From: Gimesia sp.
GTDB lineage: Bacteria; Planctomycetota; Planctomycetia; Planctomycetales; Planctomycetaceae
Direction: 5' to 3'
Length of the DNA: 64,000 bases
NCBI RefSeq assembly: GCF_040219335.1
Contig: NZ_JAVJSQ010000029.1
Coordinates: forward strand, 62,001-126,000
Shown: positions 29,304 to 37,136 of the stretch, piece by piece
Position numbering within the stretch: the stretch's first letter is position 1
Layout: every line of letters begins with the position of its first letter
Notes under the pieces: model-generated
Told to the model about the DNA's origin: nothing
What the model saw: only the letters and a program-made list of their open reading frames with translations
The model's database searches: none
Translations under genes and position numbers: made by a program

Positions 29304-30056
29304 CTACCCCTTAACCTGTCCCAGCATTTTGCGGGCGGCGTGGCCCAGCATGACGGTGTCGACGCCGACGGTGATCAGGGTGAAGCCTTTGTCGATGTAG
29401 GGTTTGACAGCGTCCACGGTGACGCCGAAGATGCCCAGGGGCATATTGTTTTTCTGACAGACTTCGGTGACATGGTCGATGGCGCCGGTCACTTCGGGAT
29501 GATCGATCTCTCCGATGCGTTTCATACTGGCAGAGAGATCGTAGGGGCCGATCAAAACTGCGTCGACGCCGGGGACGGCGACGATCTGTTCGATCGCGTT
29601 GACCGCATCGATGTGCTCGGCCTGAACGACGACAGTGGTCTCCTCATTTGCTTTGGCCAGGTAGTCATCGAAGGTAAAGCCGTAGCCGTGGGCGCGACCC
29701 AGGCCGACCCCCCGGGTTCCTTCAGGAGAGTAGCGGGACCAGGAGACGATCTGTTCGGCCTGTTCCACGGAATTGACTTGCGGGGCGATGATACCGGCGG
29801 CTCCCAGGTCGAGGGCTTTCTTGATGGGGACCTCTTCGGGTGCGGGCAGCCGAATCAGGCTGGGGATCTTGTGGCTCACCCGTCCCACGATGGCCTGCAG
29901 ATCGGAGGGGTCAAAGGTGCTGTGTTCGGCATCAAGGAACAGCCAGTCATAGCCGACGTCCGCCAGGATCTCGGCGGCTTCCGGGCAGGAAAAGGTAACC
30001 ATGGGGGCAATCAGCAGTTTCCCCTGTTTGAGTTGCGAGCGGAATGTGTCAGACAT
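29304..30056 (-). CDS. HpcH/HpaI-family aldolase
   Basis: A 250-residue class II pyruvate aldolase that cleaves 2-keto-3-deoxy acids to pyruvate and an aldehyde. Landmarks are LFLDAEHSTFD (about 37-47), RLPAPEEVPIKKALDLGAAGIIAPQVNSVEQAEQIV (about 68-103) with the metal region, the glycine-rich RGVGLGRAHGYG (about 116-127) and VDAVLIGPYDLSASM (about 165-179). The wording suits the HpaI/RhmA/GarL group acting on 4-hydroxy-2-oxo-heptanedioate, 2-keto-3-deoxy-L-rhamnonate or related acids. The exact substrate cannot be decided here. It appears monocistronic and is divergent from the SGNH hydrolase gene. Confidence 0.88.
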   Translation of the reverse strand: MSDTFRSQLKQGKLLIAPMVTFSCPEAAEILADVGYDWLFLDAEHSTFDPSDLQAIVGRVSHKIPSLIRLPAPEEVPIKKALDLGAAGIIAPQVNSVEQAEQIVSWSRYSPEGTRGVGLGRAHGYGFTFDDYLAKANEETTVVVQAEHIDAVNAIEQIVAVPGVDAVLIGPYDLSASMKRIGEIDHPEVTGAIDHVTEVCQKNNMPLGIFGVTVDAVKPYIDKGFTLITVGVDTVMLGHAARKMLGQVKG

Positions 30057-30203
30057 GGGAGGTCCCTGGTATCTAAATGTGAATGATAAAACAGCCTGAA
30101 CGCGACTCGGGCGGTTGAAGCGAGATTGTTTCCGGCTCGCGCCTGCGGTATCCTGAAGACGAGGTCCAAATCCGTTCGTTTTCAGTTACCGGGAAGAATA
30201 TCG

Positions 30204-31061
30204 ATGTTGAAATCAATCCGTAGTCTGCGTTCCACACTGTTGATTCTGTGTTGTTTGAGTTTCATCGTAGCCTCGCTGCAGGCGAATGACAAGAAAACCG
30301 AACCGACCAACGCCGACGAAGCTGCTGCTAAAAAAGCGAAGCAGGAAGCGGAGATCAACAAAAAGTTCGCGGCCTGGAAAGCGACACTGCCCGCGAAACA
30401 GCAGGCGTGGGAAACCGTGCTCGAGGAAAACCTGGGCGGTTTTTATCTCCCGATCTATAAAAAACAGAAAGTCGCCGGTCAGAAGACCGCCTGGGATTAT
30501 GTCGCCGATGATCCCAAACTGCCCCGCGTGCTGTTGATTGGAGATTCGGTTTCGCGGGGATACACGCAGGCGGCCCGGAACGCCTTAAAAGGGAAAGTGA
30601 ACGTGCATCGGGCTCCAGCGAACTGCGGACCGACGGCGACCGGCTTGAAGAAACTCGATGTCTGGCTGGGAGACGGCAACTGGGACCTGATCCATTTCAA
30701 CTTTGGCATTCACGACCGTCGGACCAATGTCGACGACTACGAGAAACGCCTGGAAGAGATTGTGAAACGACTGAAGCAGACCGGGGCGAAGGTGGTCTGG
30801 GCCAGCAGTACGCCGATCCCGGCTGACTGGAAAGAGGGACCGGAAATGAAGGCGAAGCTGGAAGAAAAGAACGCGATCGCTGCGAAGGTGATGGAGCGGA
30901 ACGGTGTGGAGATCGACGATCTGTTTACCTTCATCACGCCACATCTGGCGGAAGTGCAGAATCCGAAAGACGTCCACTTCAACGGCAAAGGCTATGACCT
31001 GCTGGGCAAGCAGGTGGCGAAGTATATTGAGGGGGCACTGCAGGAAGAGAATCAGAAGTAG
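30204..31061 (+). CDS. Secreted SGNH/GDSL-type hydrolase
   Basis: A 285-residue protein from ATG 30204, chosen because GGGAAGA lies six bases upstream and the start opens a good signal peptide (LRSTLLILCCLSFIVASLQA). The open frame continues 26 codons further up without a signal. A charged Lys/Ala/Glu-rich helix (about 30-60) leads into the SGNH fold: block I LLIGDSVSRGYTQ, block III FNFGIHDRR (Gly-Ile-His-Asp in place of the usual G-x-N-D) and block V DVHFNGKGYDLL with the catalytic Asp and His. Such enzymes deacetylate or cleave esters on sugars, and planctomycete members are often carbohydrate-linked. The substrate is unknown. It converges with the kinase gene. Confidence 0.83.
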   Translation: MLKSIRSLRSTLLILCCLSFIVASLQANDKKTEPTNADEAAAKKAKQEAEINKKFAAWKATLPAKQQAWETVLEENLGGFYLPIYKKQKVAGQKTAWDYVADDPKLPRVLLIGDSVSRGYTQAARNALKGKVNVHRAPANCGPTATGLKKLDVWLGDGNWDLIHFNFGIHDRRTNVDDYEKRLEEIVKRLKQTGAKVVWASSTPIPADWKEGPEMKAKLEEKNAIAAKVMERNGVEIDDLFTFITPHLAEVQNPKDVHFNGKGYDLLGKQVAKYIEGALQEENQK

Positions 31062-31076
31062 CTTTCCTTACAGTAT

Positions 31077-32786
31077 TTAAGACAGCAGCCAGTAGCCGAT
31101 GCCGGCGATGAGGCAGATGCCGGCCAGGACGGAGGCGGCGATCAGCATCGGCTTCTTCTTGTTTTTCTGGACGTACTGATTCGGCGAGGCGACGCGGAAG
31201 TGATAGCTGGCGGCCAGTGACAGAGTGTTGCCGGGAAAGAGGATCTGTTCCTGAATCCGTCGGCCGTCGACTTCGGTGCCGTTTTTGCTTTTGAGATCGG
31301 TGACGATCCAGCCGGTGTTCTCGTAGTGGAATTCGCAGTGATTGCCTGAAATGCCGGGGCGATCGATTTGAATGTCGCAGGTGGGATTCCGGCCGAGGGT
31401 CACCCGCTGTTTGAAAATCGGGAACCTGCGTTTATCGTCGAGGTCGATCAGTTCAATCGGTTGAAAGTCTTTGACCAGAGCGTCCGAGGCTTCCTGGGCC
31501 ATGTGGTCTGTTGATTCGGTGGGAACGCCACGACGGAGGATGCCACTCTTGGAAATGTCCGATTCGCCGCGGGTCAGGCGTTCGATGCCGTCTGATTTCT
31601 GTTGCTGCTTAGCCTGTTCGGCAACATGACTGGCGGTTGCAATGCGTGAAGAGAGCTGCGGTTTAACAATACTCGACTGAGCGATCGCACTGCGGGCCTT
31701 GGCATGCTGAACCCGCTGCGAGACAACTTTATTGAAGCGGAATTCGACCGGCTGGCGTTCGGCGAACGGTTCCAGGGCTGCGGCGACTTCTGCCATCGAC
31801 TGATAACGTTCCTCGGGATCCTTAGCCATCATCTTTTCGACAATCGCGACGACTTCAGCAGGGATCGCCGGTGCGATTTCGGCGATCGACCGGGGAGCCT
31901 GTTCGCGGTGGGCCTGAATTTTCTGGGCAGCGGTCCCTTTGGGGAAGGGGAGTTTACCGGTCAGGAGGAAATACATCGTCCCCCCCAGTCCGTAAACATC
32001 GGCCCGGGCATCCACGGTTGTGCCTTCGCGGGACTGCTCGGGGGCAATGTATTCCGGGGTCCCTACACAGCCGTGACCGAAGATCATTGAAAGCGAGAAT
32101 TCCGCATCCGGATTGTCTTTAAGCAGGGCCAGACCAAAGTCGAGGACTTTGACATAACCCTGGGAATCGATGATCAGGTTTTCCGGTTTGAGGTCGCGGT
32201 GGATAATGCCCGCCTGGTGGGCTTCTTCCAATCCCCGGGCAGCCTGGGCGATGACATCGCAGACCTGGGGAGAGGGGAGCGACTTCTGTTTGAGCAGCAC
32301 CAGTTCCAGCAGGCTGATGCCTTTGATGAATTCCATCGCGATGTAACAGACGGCCCCTGATCCTTCATAGGAGATCGTGCGGACAATGTGGGGGTGATCG
32401 AGACGCGATCCGGCTGAGGCTTCCAGTTTGAGCCGGGTCAGCATTCCCGCGTCGTTGCGGCATTTGTCATTGAGTACTTTGAGGGCGACCGGTTCCTTCG
32501 TCTCCAGATGCTCCGCGAGATACAGGCTGCCCATGCCCCCGAAGCCGAGCACTTCCAGCACCTTGTATTTGTCGATGAAGAAACCACGTTTACGGCCGGC
32601 CAGCAGGCGTTCGCCCTGGTAGCGGGTCAAGACTTTCCCGGTTACCAGACGTTGAGCGGCCTCTTTGGGCTTTTCGGCGGATTCCAGGTCGAATTCTTCA
32701 ATGACGGCGCGAACTTTGTCTTCCGAGAGCAGATGGCTCTCCTGCAGTAATTCCAGAAATGACGGTACGTCTTGTGGTTTCGACAT
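31077..32786 (-). CDS. Membrane-anchored Ser/Thr protein kinase with FHA domain
   Basis: A 569-residue Hanks-type kinase. Residues 1-70 form a planctomycete-type N-terminal module (LVTGKVLTRYQGERLLAGRKRGFFIDKY). The kinase domain follows: GFGGMGSLYLAEH (81-93), catalytic Lys103 in ALKVL, Glu122, the catalytic loop HRDLKPEN (196-203), DFG at 216-218 and PEYIAPEQSREG near 240. A basic linker (about 350-440) leads to an FHA domain (about 455-535: VTLGRNPTCDIQIDRPGISGNHCEF and DLKSKNGTEVDG), which binds phosphothreonine. One C-terminal membrane helix (about 546-566) ends the protein, leaving almost nothing outside the cell. The kinase is complete and should be active. Placing the FHA before a C-terminal anchor is less common than the extracellular-sensor layout. 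Confidence 0.92.
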   Translation of the reverse strand: MSKPQDVPSFLELLQESHLLSEDKVRAVIEEFDLESAEKPKEAAQRLVTGKVLTRYQGERLLAGRKRGFFIDKYKVLEVLGFGGMGSLYLAEHLETKEPVALKVLNDKCRNDAGMLTRLKLEASAGSRLDHPHIVRTISYEGSGAVCYIAMEFIKGISLLELVLLKQKSLPSPQVCDVIAQAARGLEEAHQAGIIHRDLKPENLIIDSQGYVKVLDFGLALLKDNPDAEFSLSMIFGHGCVGTPEYIAPEQSREGTTVDARADVYGLGGTMYFLLTGKLPFPKGTAAQKIQAHREQAPRSIAEIAPAIPAEVVAIVEKMMAKDPEERYQSMAEVAAALEPFAERQPVEFRFNKVVSQRVQHAKARSAIAQSSIVKPQLSSRIATASHVAEQAKQQQKSDGIERLTRGESDISKSGILRRGVPTESTDHMAQEASDALVKDFQPIELIDLDDKRRFPIFKQRVTLGRNPTCDIQIDRPGISGNHCEFHYENTGWIVTDLKSKNGTEVDGRRIQEQILFPGNTLSLAASYHFRVASPNQYVQKNKKKPMLIAASVLAGICLIAGIGYWLLS

Positions 32787-33114
32787 AAATCACAGTTGCG
32801 CGATGGGAAATGAGAAATGTTCCTAATTATATACAGATGCAACGCACTTTGGTAGCGGATTCCTGTGAGGCACACAAATTCCTGAAACTTCGCGCAGACC
32901 GAAATCCTGATCTGGTAACTGCTTCGGACAGACAGAGTCGAAGTCGATGAATCAACGTGTATGGATGTGTGTCTGTTGCGGGAGGTGCGCGACAGGCGAT
33001 TGGCATGACGGACGGGGAGACGCCCCGTGGAATCGCACAGGCGGGAAAAGAGAAGCAGCTCACAACCGGAGTGGGGGTTGTGAGCTGCTTTTCCGGAATG
33101 ACTCTGGTTGGATA
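32787..33114. other. Intergenic region between the kinase and phosphoesterase genes
   Basis: This 328-bp gap between two minus-strand genes contains the terminator at 33053-33093 and presumably the kinase promoter. I see no further gene, RNA or repeat in it. Confidence 0.4.
33053..33093 (-). terminator. Strong intrinsic terminator downstream of the phosphoesterase gene
   Basis: AAGCAGCTCACAACC and its exact reverse complement form a perfect 15-bp stem with an 8-base loop. On the minus strand it is followed by CTCTTTTC, and it lies 22 bp past the phosphoesterase stop. The plus strand also ends in TTTT, so it may work both ways. Confidence 0.8.
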
Positions 33115-34170
33115 TCAGTCTGCGGATTTGGTCATCTGGTAGTCCAGCGTGAACTGATGCTGGTCCCGTTCAGGGATCAGCTTCGTTTTTTCACAGGAGG
33201 CCCCTTTGACGGGATTCCAGGTGCGGACCTCGATTTGGTTTTGAGCTGGCAGGAACCGCATCAGCCGGAAGCCTTCGGCTCCATAGTCGGAGAGCAGTTC
33301 ATGCACCGTATTCCCATGTTGGCCTTTGACGCTCTGGCGCATCGCCTGGGTACGGCTCTGGTCACCACAGCAGATCAGAAACAGGTTCTTGTGTTTGCTG
33401 AAACATTTTTCCCACATCTGCTGTGAAGTGTTCCCATTGGCACCGTGGCACTTTTTCCAGACCATGCGACCTTTGGGCGCGTCGAAGTAGTCGCCTGGCT
33501 GTTTGGGATGCTCGAGTGGGCCCAGATCCATGTGGGTGGTGACAATCGCTCTGCGGTCGGCATGTCTGGTGAGTACTTCATTGGCCCAGTTGAGAACCGG
33601 ATCGGGTGCGTTACATTCCAGATGCACGATAATGAAATCCATACCTTCTGCAGAGAAGAGCTGATAACTGTTCGCGTTGTTGCCCGAGATTTCCGGTTGG
33701 TTCGGTTCGCCGGGATAGCAGCCGCCATACCAGTCGAATTCCGCGAAGCGGGAACGGGGAAAATATTTCTGGAATAATGCCGAGTTGCCGGTTTTTCCCG
33801 TCATGTCGTGATTGCCGACACTGATTCCGTAAGGGACTTTGCCGTGCAGCTTGTCCACGCAGTTCTGTGCGACGGCCCATTGTTCGTCGTTATTGATGTC
33901 GACGATGTCGCCGACATGAGAGACGAACACAATCCGCTGTCGGTCCAGCTCATCGACGATGCAGTCCGTGATCGCTTCGAAGACGGGGTTCGTCGTGGGA
34001 TCTTTGGCCTGCTTTTTACTGTGCGTGCCACGTCCCTTGTAGTGCTGGGTATCCGGGATCACAGCAATACTGAAGGAGCCCTGTGGCGCCGGAGGAAGTT
34101 CTTCCCCGTGAACGGGCAGGACAGAGGCAGCGAGTAACAACATGGGAACGCAGATCGTCTGGAGCTTCAT
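33115..34170 (-). CDS. Secreted calcineurin-like metallophosphoesterase
   Basis: A 351-residue exported protein (signal peptide to about VHGEE). The dinuclear-metal motifs are in order: IPDTQHY (about 38-44, Asp and His), HVGDIVD (about 84-90), GNHDM (about 119-123), a His in IIVHLE and THMDLG (about 215). DTQ followed by HVGD and GNHD is typical of the branch of secreted phosphoesterases often found beside sulfatases or cell-surface enzymes in planctomycetes. Likely to cleave phosphate mono- or diesters outside the cytoplasm; the substrate is unknown. It is monocistronic, with its own terminator. Confidence 0.87.
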   Translation of the reverse strand: MKLQTICVPMLLLAASVLPVHGEELPPAPQGSFSIAVIPDTQHYKGRGTHSKKQAKDPTTNPVFEAITDCIVDELDRQRIVFVSHVGDIVDINNDEQWAVAQNCVDKLHGKVPYGISVGNHDMTGKTGNSALFQKYFPRSRFAEFDWYGGCYPGEPNQPEISGNNANSYQLFSAEGMDFIIVHLECNAPDPVLNWANEVLTRHADRRAIVTTHMDLGPLEHPKQPGDYFDAPKGRMVWKKCHGANGNTSQQMWEKCFSKHKNLFLICCGDQSRTQAMRQSVKGQHGNTVHELLSDYGAEGFRLMRFLPAQNQIEVRTWNPVKGASCEKTKLIPERDQHQFTLDYQMTKSAD

Positions 34171-34457
34171 GGTGGTTCTACTATTGGGCGAATGAAAATG
34201 GGAGGACTCAAACTATAATATCAGATTGGTCTCCCGGTTGCAGGGAAACTGCTTCGACAGGGGACCATATTTTTGAACCGGGAATCAGGCTGACAAATAG
34301 AATTCTCACTTTTGGAAGAGACACGGTTCTGAAATTGGATGCAGATCGGATTACAGATGGCAGCACTGCAGGCTGTGTATCGGGGCTTGTTCTGGTATGA
34401 TAAATCACAGTATGTTGATGTGTGTTTCCGGTCCATTACCGATGAGGCGAGGCTGTC

Positions 34458-35513
34458 ATGAGTGGGATTGTTGGTCATACGATGTACGCCATCCTGGGAG
34501 GGAAGGCGGCGGTTCAGAAGCAGCTGCCGATGGCCTCTCTGATCCATCGGCACTTTTCAAGTTACCTGGCCGGTGCCTATATGGGGTGTGACATTCAGAT
34601 CATGCCGGAAGCGATCTGTGTGGATACGGGGGAAGAGGTCGGCTTCGGGACGGCTCCCCTGGAACGCAGTCCGTTGACCGGCGGTGAGGTTAAGCCGTGG
34701 ACCTTGAAGTTTCAGGGCAATGAATATCGTCCGCGGGAAATCCATCAGCTGTTCTATGGTCGCGCACATGTGGTTTTCGGCTGGGGGCCTGCTGAGCGGA
34801 AGTTTACGGTGCCCTGGGATCATCTCCCTGATTATGCGGCCCGTGTGTTTCAGGATGCGCGGGATCTCTATCCTCCGGGGGATCGCCAGCTGGCGTACCT
34901 GTTTGGCTGGCTGGCGCACATCGTGGGAGACAGCCTGATCAAATCTGTGCAGCCGGGGATTACGTTGAATCTGCTTGACGGAAAGTATACGCCGGCAAAT
35001 CGACCGATTCAGGATCTGGTAACGTTACACGAAGTTGGTCGCAAGGAACTGAAACTGGACTGGGCGAGCCTGTTAGCTGATCTGGCTGAGACTCCAGTCG
35101 AACCGGTTCAGCTGCACTACATGCGCGTCTCGCAGCCACGTGGTCTGCTGGGCACGGACTTTCCGGATGCGTGGGCACCACAGCACGAAGCTCTCTTGCT
35201 GCGCGTACTGGCGGAGAATCGTCGCTATCAGCAGATTCGAAATCCACGGTTGATGAAGCAGTATGCTTTGAAGCAGCAGGGAACGCGCTGGGTATGTGAC
35301 GAAGAACTGAGCCGTCGAACGGGAGGACTCTCTTATTCGGAAATGGTCGCGCTGGCTGAGGAGGCGAATCTGCGTCATGCATTGTGGGAGATGGGAGAAG
35401 CGGTCGCGAATTTATTTGCCCAGGTCGTTGAACGCGTGCCTTATCTACAGAACCTGTCCGACACAAGCGTACCCGGGTGGGAAGAGCTTACAGTCCGCTG
35501 GAAAGCGACTTAA
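34458..35513 (+). CDS. Zinc-dependent phospholipase C/S1-P1-like protein
   Basis: A 351-residue protein without a signal peptide. The opening GIVGHTMYAILGGKAA, then HRHFSSYLAGAYMGCDIQIMP (about 31-51) and later LAYLFGWLAHIVGDSLIKSV (about 144-163) place His and Asp residues on helices as in the zinc-dependent phospholipase C/S1-P1 nuclease fold (His-x3-Asp in HIVGD). The similarity is in pattern and length, and the helix-rich remainder is not informative. A phospholipase or nuclease activity is possible, but the zinc ligands should be confirmed. GAGGCGAGG lies upstream of the ATG. It converges with the TRASH-domain lipoprotein gene 32 bases away. Confidence 0.5.
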   Translation: MSGIVGHTMYAILGGKAAVQKQLPMASLIHRHFSSYLAGAYMGCDIQIMPEAICVDTGEEVGFGTAPLERSPLTGGEVKPWTLKFQGNEYRPREIHQLFYGRAHVVFGWGPAERKFTVPWDHLPDYAARVFQDARDLYPPGDRQLAYLFGWLAHIVGDSLIKSVQPGITLNLLDGKYTPANRPIQDLVTLHEVGRKELKLDWASLLADLAETPVEPVQLHYMRVSQPRGLLGTDFPDAWAPQHEALLLRVLAENRRYQQIRNPRLMKQYALKQQGTRWVCDEELSRRTGGLSYSEMVALAEEANLRHALWEMGEAVANLFAQVVERVPYLQNLSDTSVPGWEELTVRWKAT

Positions 35514-35545
35514 AGGAACTTGGGACCGGCGCCGTTGCAAGTAGT

Positions 35546-36514
35546 TTATTGTGTGTCGGTTTTCTTCTTATTGGCTTCGTACTTGGCAATCCATTTTTCC
35601 GGATTGGCTTCAAAGGCTTTTCGACAGCCGCTGCAGCAGACAAAGTAGGACTTACCCTGATATGAGACCTGCGAGGTCCCCAGACCTCCCGAGATGATAC
35701 AGGTTTTAGAACCGTAGTCCGAATCGCTTTTCGCAAACGAGGTTCCTTTGCGACGGGTGTTAATGGTATCTACTCGTGCGTAGCTGTCGCCACGAAGATC
35801 GTAAAGTTCGAACATGTAGCGATCGTTGTTCTGCTGATTGAAGATGATCTGGGCGTGTTTCTTTTCATCCGCCGGTTCGACCAGTGCCAGGCTGAGCTTA
35901 TAGGTGGAGTGCAGGACGTTGGGATCGTCGTCGCCGGGGATCTTGGTCAGGGGGACGGAGAATTCGCCTTCGTAAACTTTTTTCTGTCCGTCTTTGTCGG
36001 TAACAGTCAGCCGGTATTTCTGTTTATCGGCCAGGTAAGTGAGCCGTGCGTTTTCGTAATAACGACTTTTATCGGCCTGCATGACGAGCGCGGGTTGAGC
36101 CGGATTGCTCTGCAGGTCCCAGACCCAGTCGAGTGTTTCCACAGAACTGAATCCATCGAATTTTTTGAAAGTTGTGCCTCCCCATTCGCCGAGCATGATC
36201 TGCAGGGGCTTGAGTGCTTCGAGTACGTTGTCGAATTTCTGTTCTTCTGGAGCACCATCGGCAGAGGAGCCGCTGGCGGACTGGTTACCACCGAGTGTCA
36301 CAGGCTGGAACCGCCGGACCGGTTTTTGGGTTTTGGGTTCCGAAGGGGCAGCTTCCATTTCCAGAGAGCCGGCTTCACCCATGTCGACACCGCCGCCCAG
36401 ATCGACGCTGACCTGTTCCGGCGCGTTTTGTGGCTGGTCAGAGGAACCGCAGCCGACGCTGAAGATCAGAGTGAGGGTCATCAGACAGCCGGTGCAGAGG
36501 GGACGCGAAGACAT
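35546..36514 (-). CDS. Lipoprotein with C-terminal TRASH/YHS-type metal-binding domain
   Basis: A 322-residue lipoprotein (FSVGC, Cys22). A low-complexity Pro/Glu/Ser linker (about 25-90) is followed by a beta-rich domain (about 95-250) beginning LKPLQIMLGEWGGTTFKKF, which resembles a lipocalin-like or DUF1579-like fold. The C-terminal domain (about 265-315) has TCIISGG... and KSYFVCCSGCRKAFEANPEKWIAKY. This is the TRASH/YHS pattern of cysteines and aromatic residues that binds transition metals such as copper or mercury. A role in sensing or buffering metal in the periplasm is inferred. No metal-efflux genes lie beside it. Confidence 0.75.
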   Translation of the reverse strand: MSSRPLCTGCLMTLTLIFSVGCGSSDQPQNAPEQVSVDLGGGVDMGEAGSLEMEAAPSEPKTQKPVRRFQPVTLGGNQSASGSSADGAPEEQKFDNVLEALKPLQIMLGEWGGTTFKKFDGFSSVETLDWVWDLQSNPAQPALVMQADKSRYYENARLTYLADKQKYRLTVTDKDGQKKVYEGEFSVPLTKIPGDDDPNVLHSTYKLSLALVEPADEKKHAQIIFNQQNNDRYMFELYDLRGDSYARVDTINTRRKGTSFAKSDSDYGSKTCIISGGLGTSQVSYQGKSYFVCCSGCRKAFEANPEKWIAKYEANKKKTDTQ

Positions 36515-36761
36515 AAAACAGAACTCCCGAACTTGAAAGCAGAATGTGGATTAACGTGCGTCAAGTTTCACTGGTGAAACCGAAGCGTTTTATCTGTGAG
36601 ACTAGTATAACAGTCTGTTCACGATTCTGTCACTCTGAATTCAGTTCTGATTTTTTTTGTCATTCGGGCAGAGGTCCTTTGTGTCTGGTCAGAATCGAGA
36701 GTACAATCGTTCGCTCAAACGCTCATTTAATAAAGAAACGTTTAAAAGTGAGGGCCGTGCA

Positions 36762-37136
36762 ATGACCGCACCAGTGAACGACACAGAGTCCATGGAAGTC
36801 GACCCTGTCTTTTTAAACTCCAGGCGTGAGGCCTGGATTATCCTGGGATTATGGGTTGTCGCGTTGCTGTGGGCCGTGCCTTACTGTTACCTGAACGGGT
36901 TTCAGTCGGGTCTGGATCCTGAAGCGGTTGAGACGACAATGGGAATACCCAGCTGGGTGTTCTGGGGGATTGCATTTCCCTGGGTCTTAGCTGACCTGTT
37001 TACAATCTGGTTCTGCCTGTTTTATATGAAAGAAGACGACCTCGGAGTAGCTCACGAAGGTGAAGATCTCGCAGAAGAAATAGCAGAGATGCACGCAGCA
37101 CAAGATGATGCAACTACCGGGGGGGATGAGTCTTGA
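36762..37136 (+). CDS. Small membrane subunit of a Na+/solute symporter
   Basis: A 124-residue protein from ATG 36762 (GTGAGGG upstream; the open frame begins earlier at 36657 without an SD). Two membrane helices: EAWIILGLWVVALLWAVPYCYL (about 23-44) and SWVFWGIAFPWVLADLFTIWFCLFYM (about 63-88), then an acidic cytoplasmic tail. The layout and the position directly before an SSS transporter match the YhdT/DUF997-type small partner of PanF- and MctP-like symporters. The stop overlaps the start of the next gene (TTGA), so the two are translationally coupled and should be made in equal amounts. Confidence 0.78.
   Translation: MTAPVNDTESMEVDPVFLNSRREAWIILGLWVVALLWAVPYCYLNGFQSGLDPEAVETTMGIPSWVFWGIAFPWVLADLFTIWFCLFYMKEDDLGVAHEGEDLAEEIAEMHAAQDDATTGGDES

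Noticed and set aside
29340-30086. A 248-residue plus-strand open frame opposite the HpaI aldolase
   Set aside because: Gly/Asp-rich antisense shadow of the aldolase; the aldolase has clear family motifs and this frame has none.
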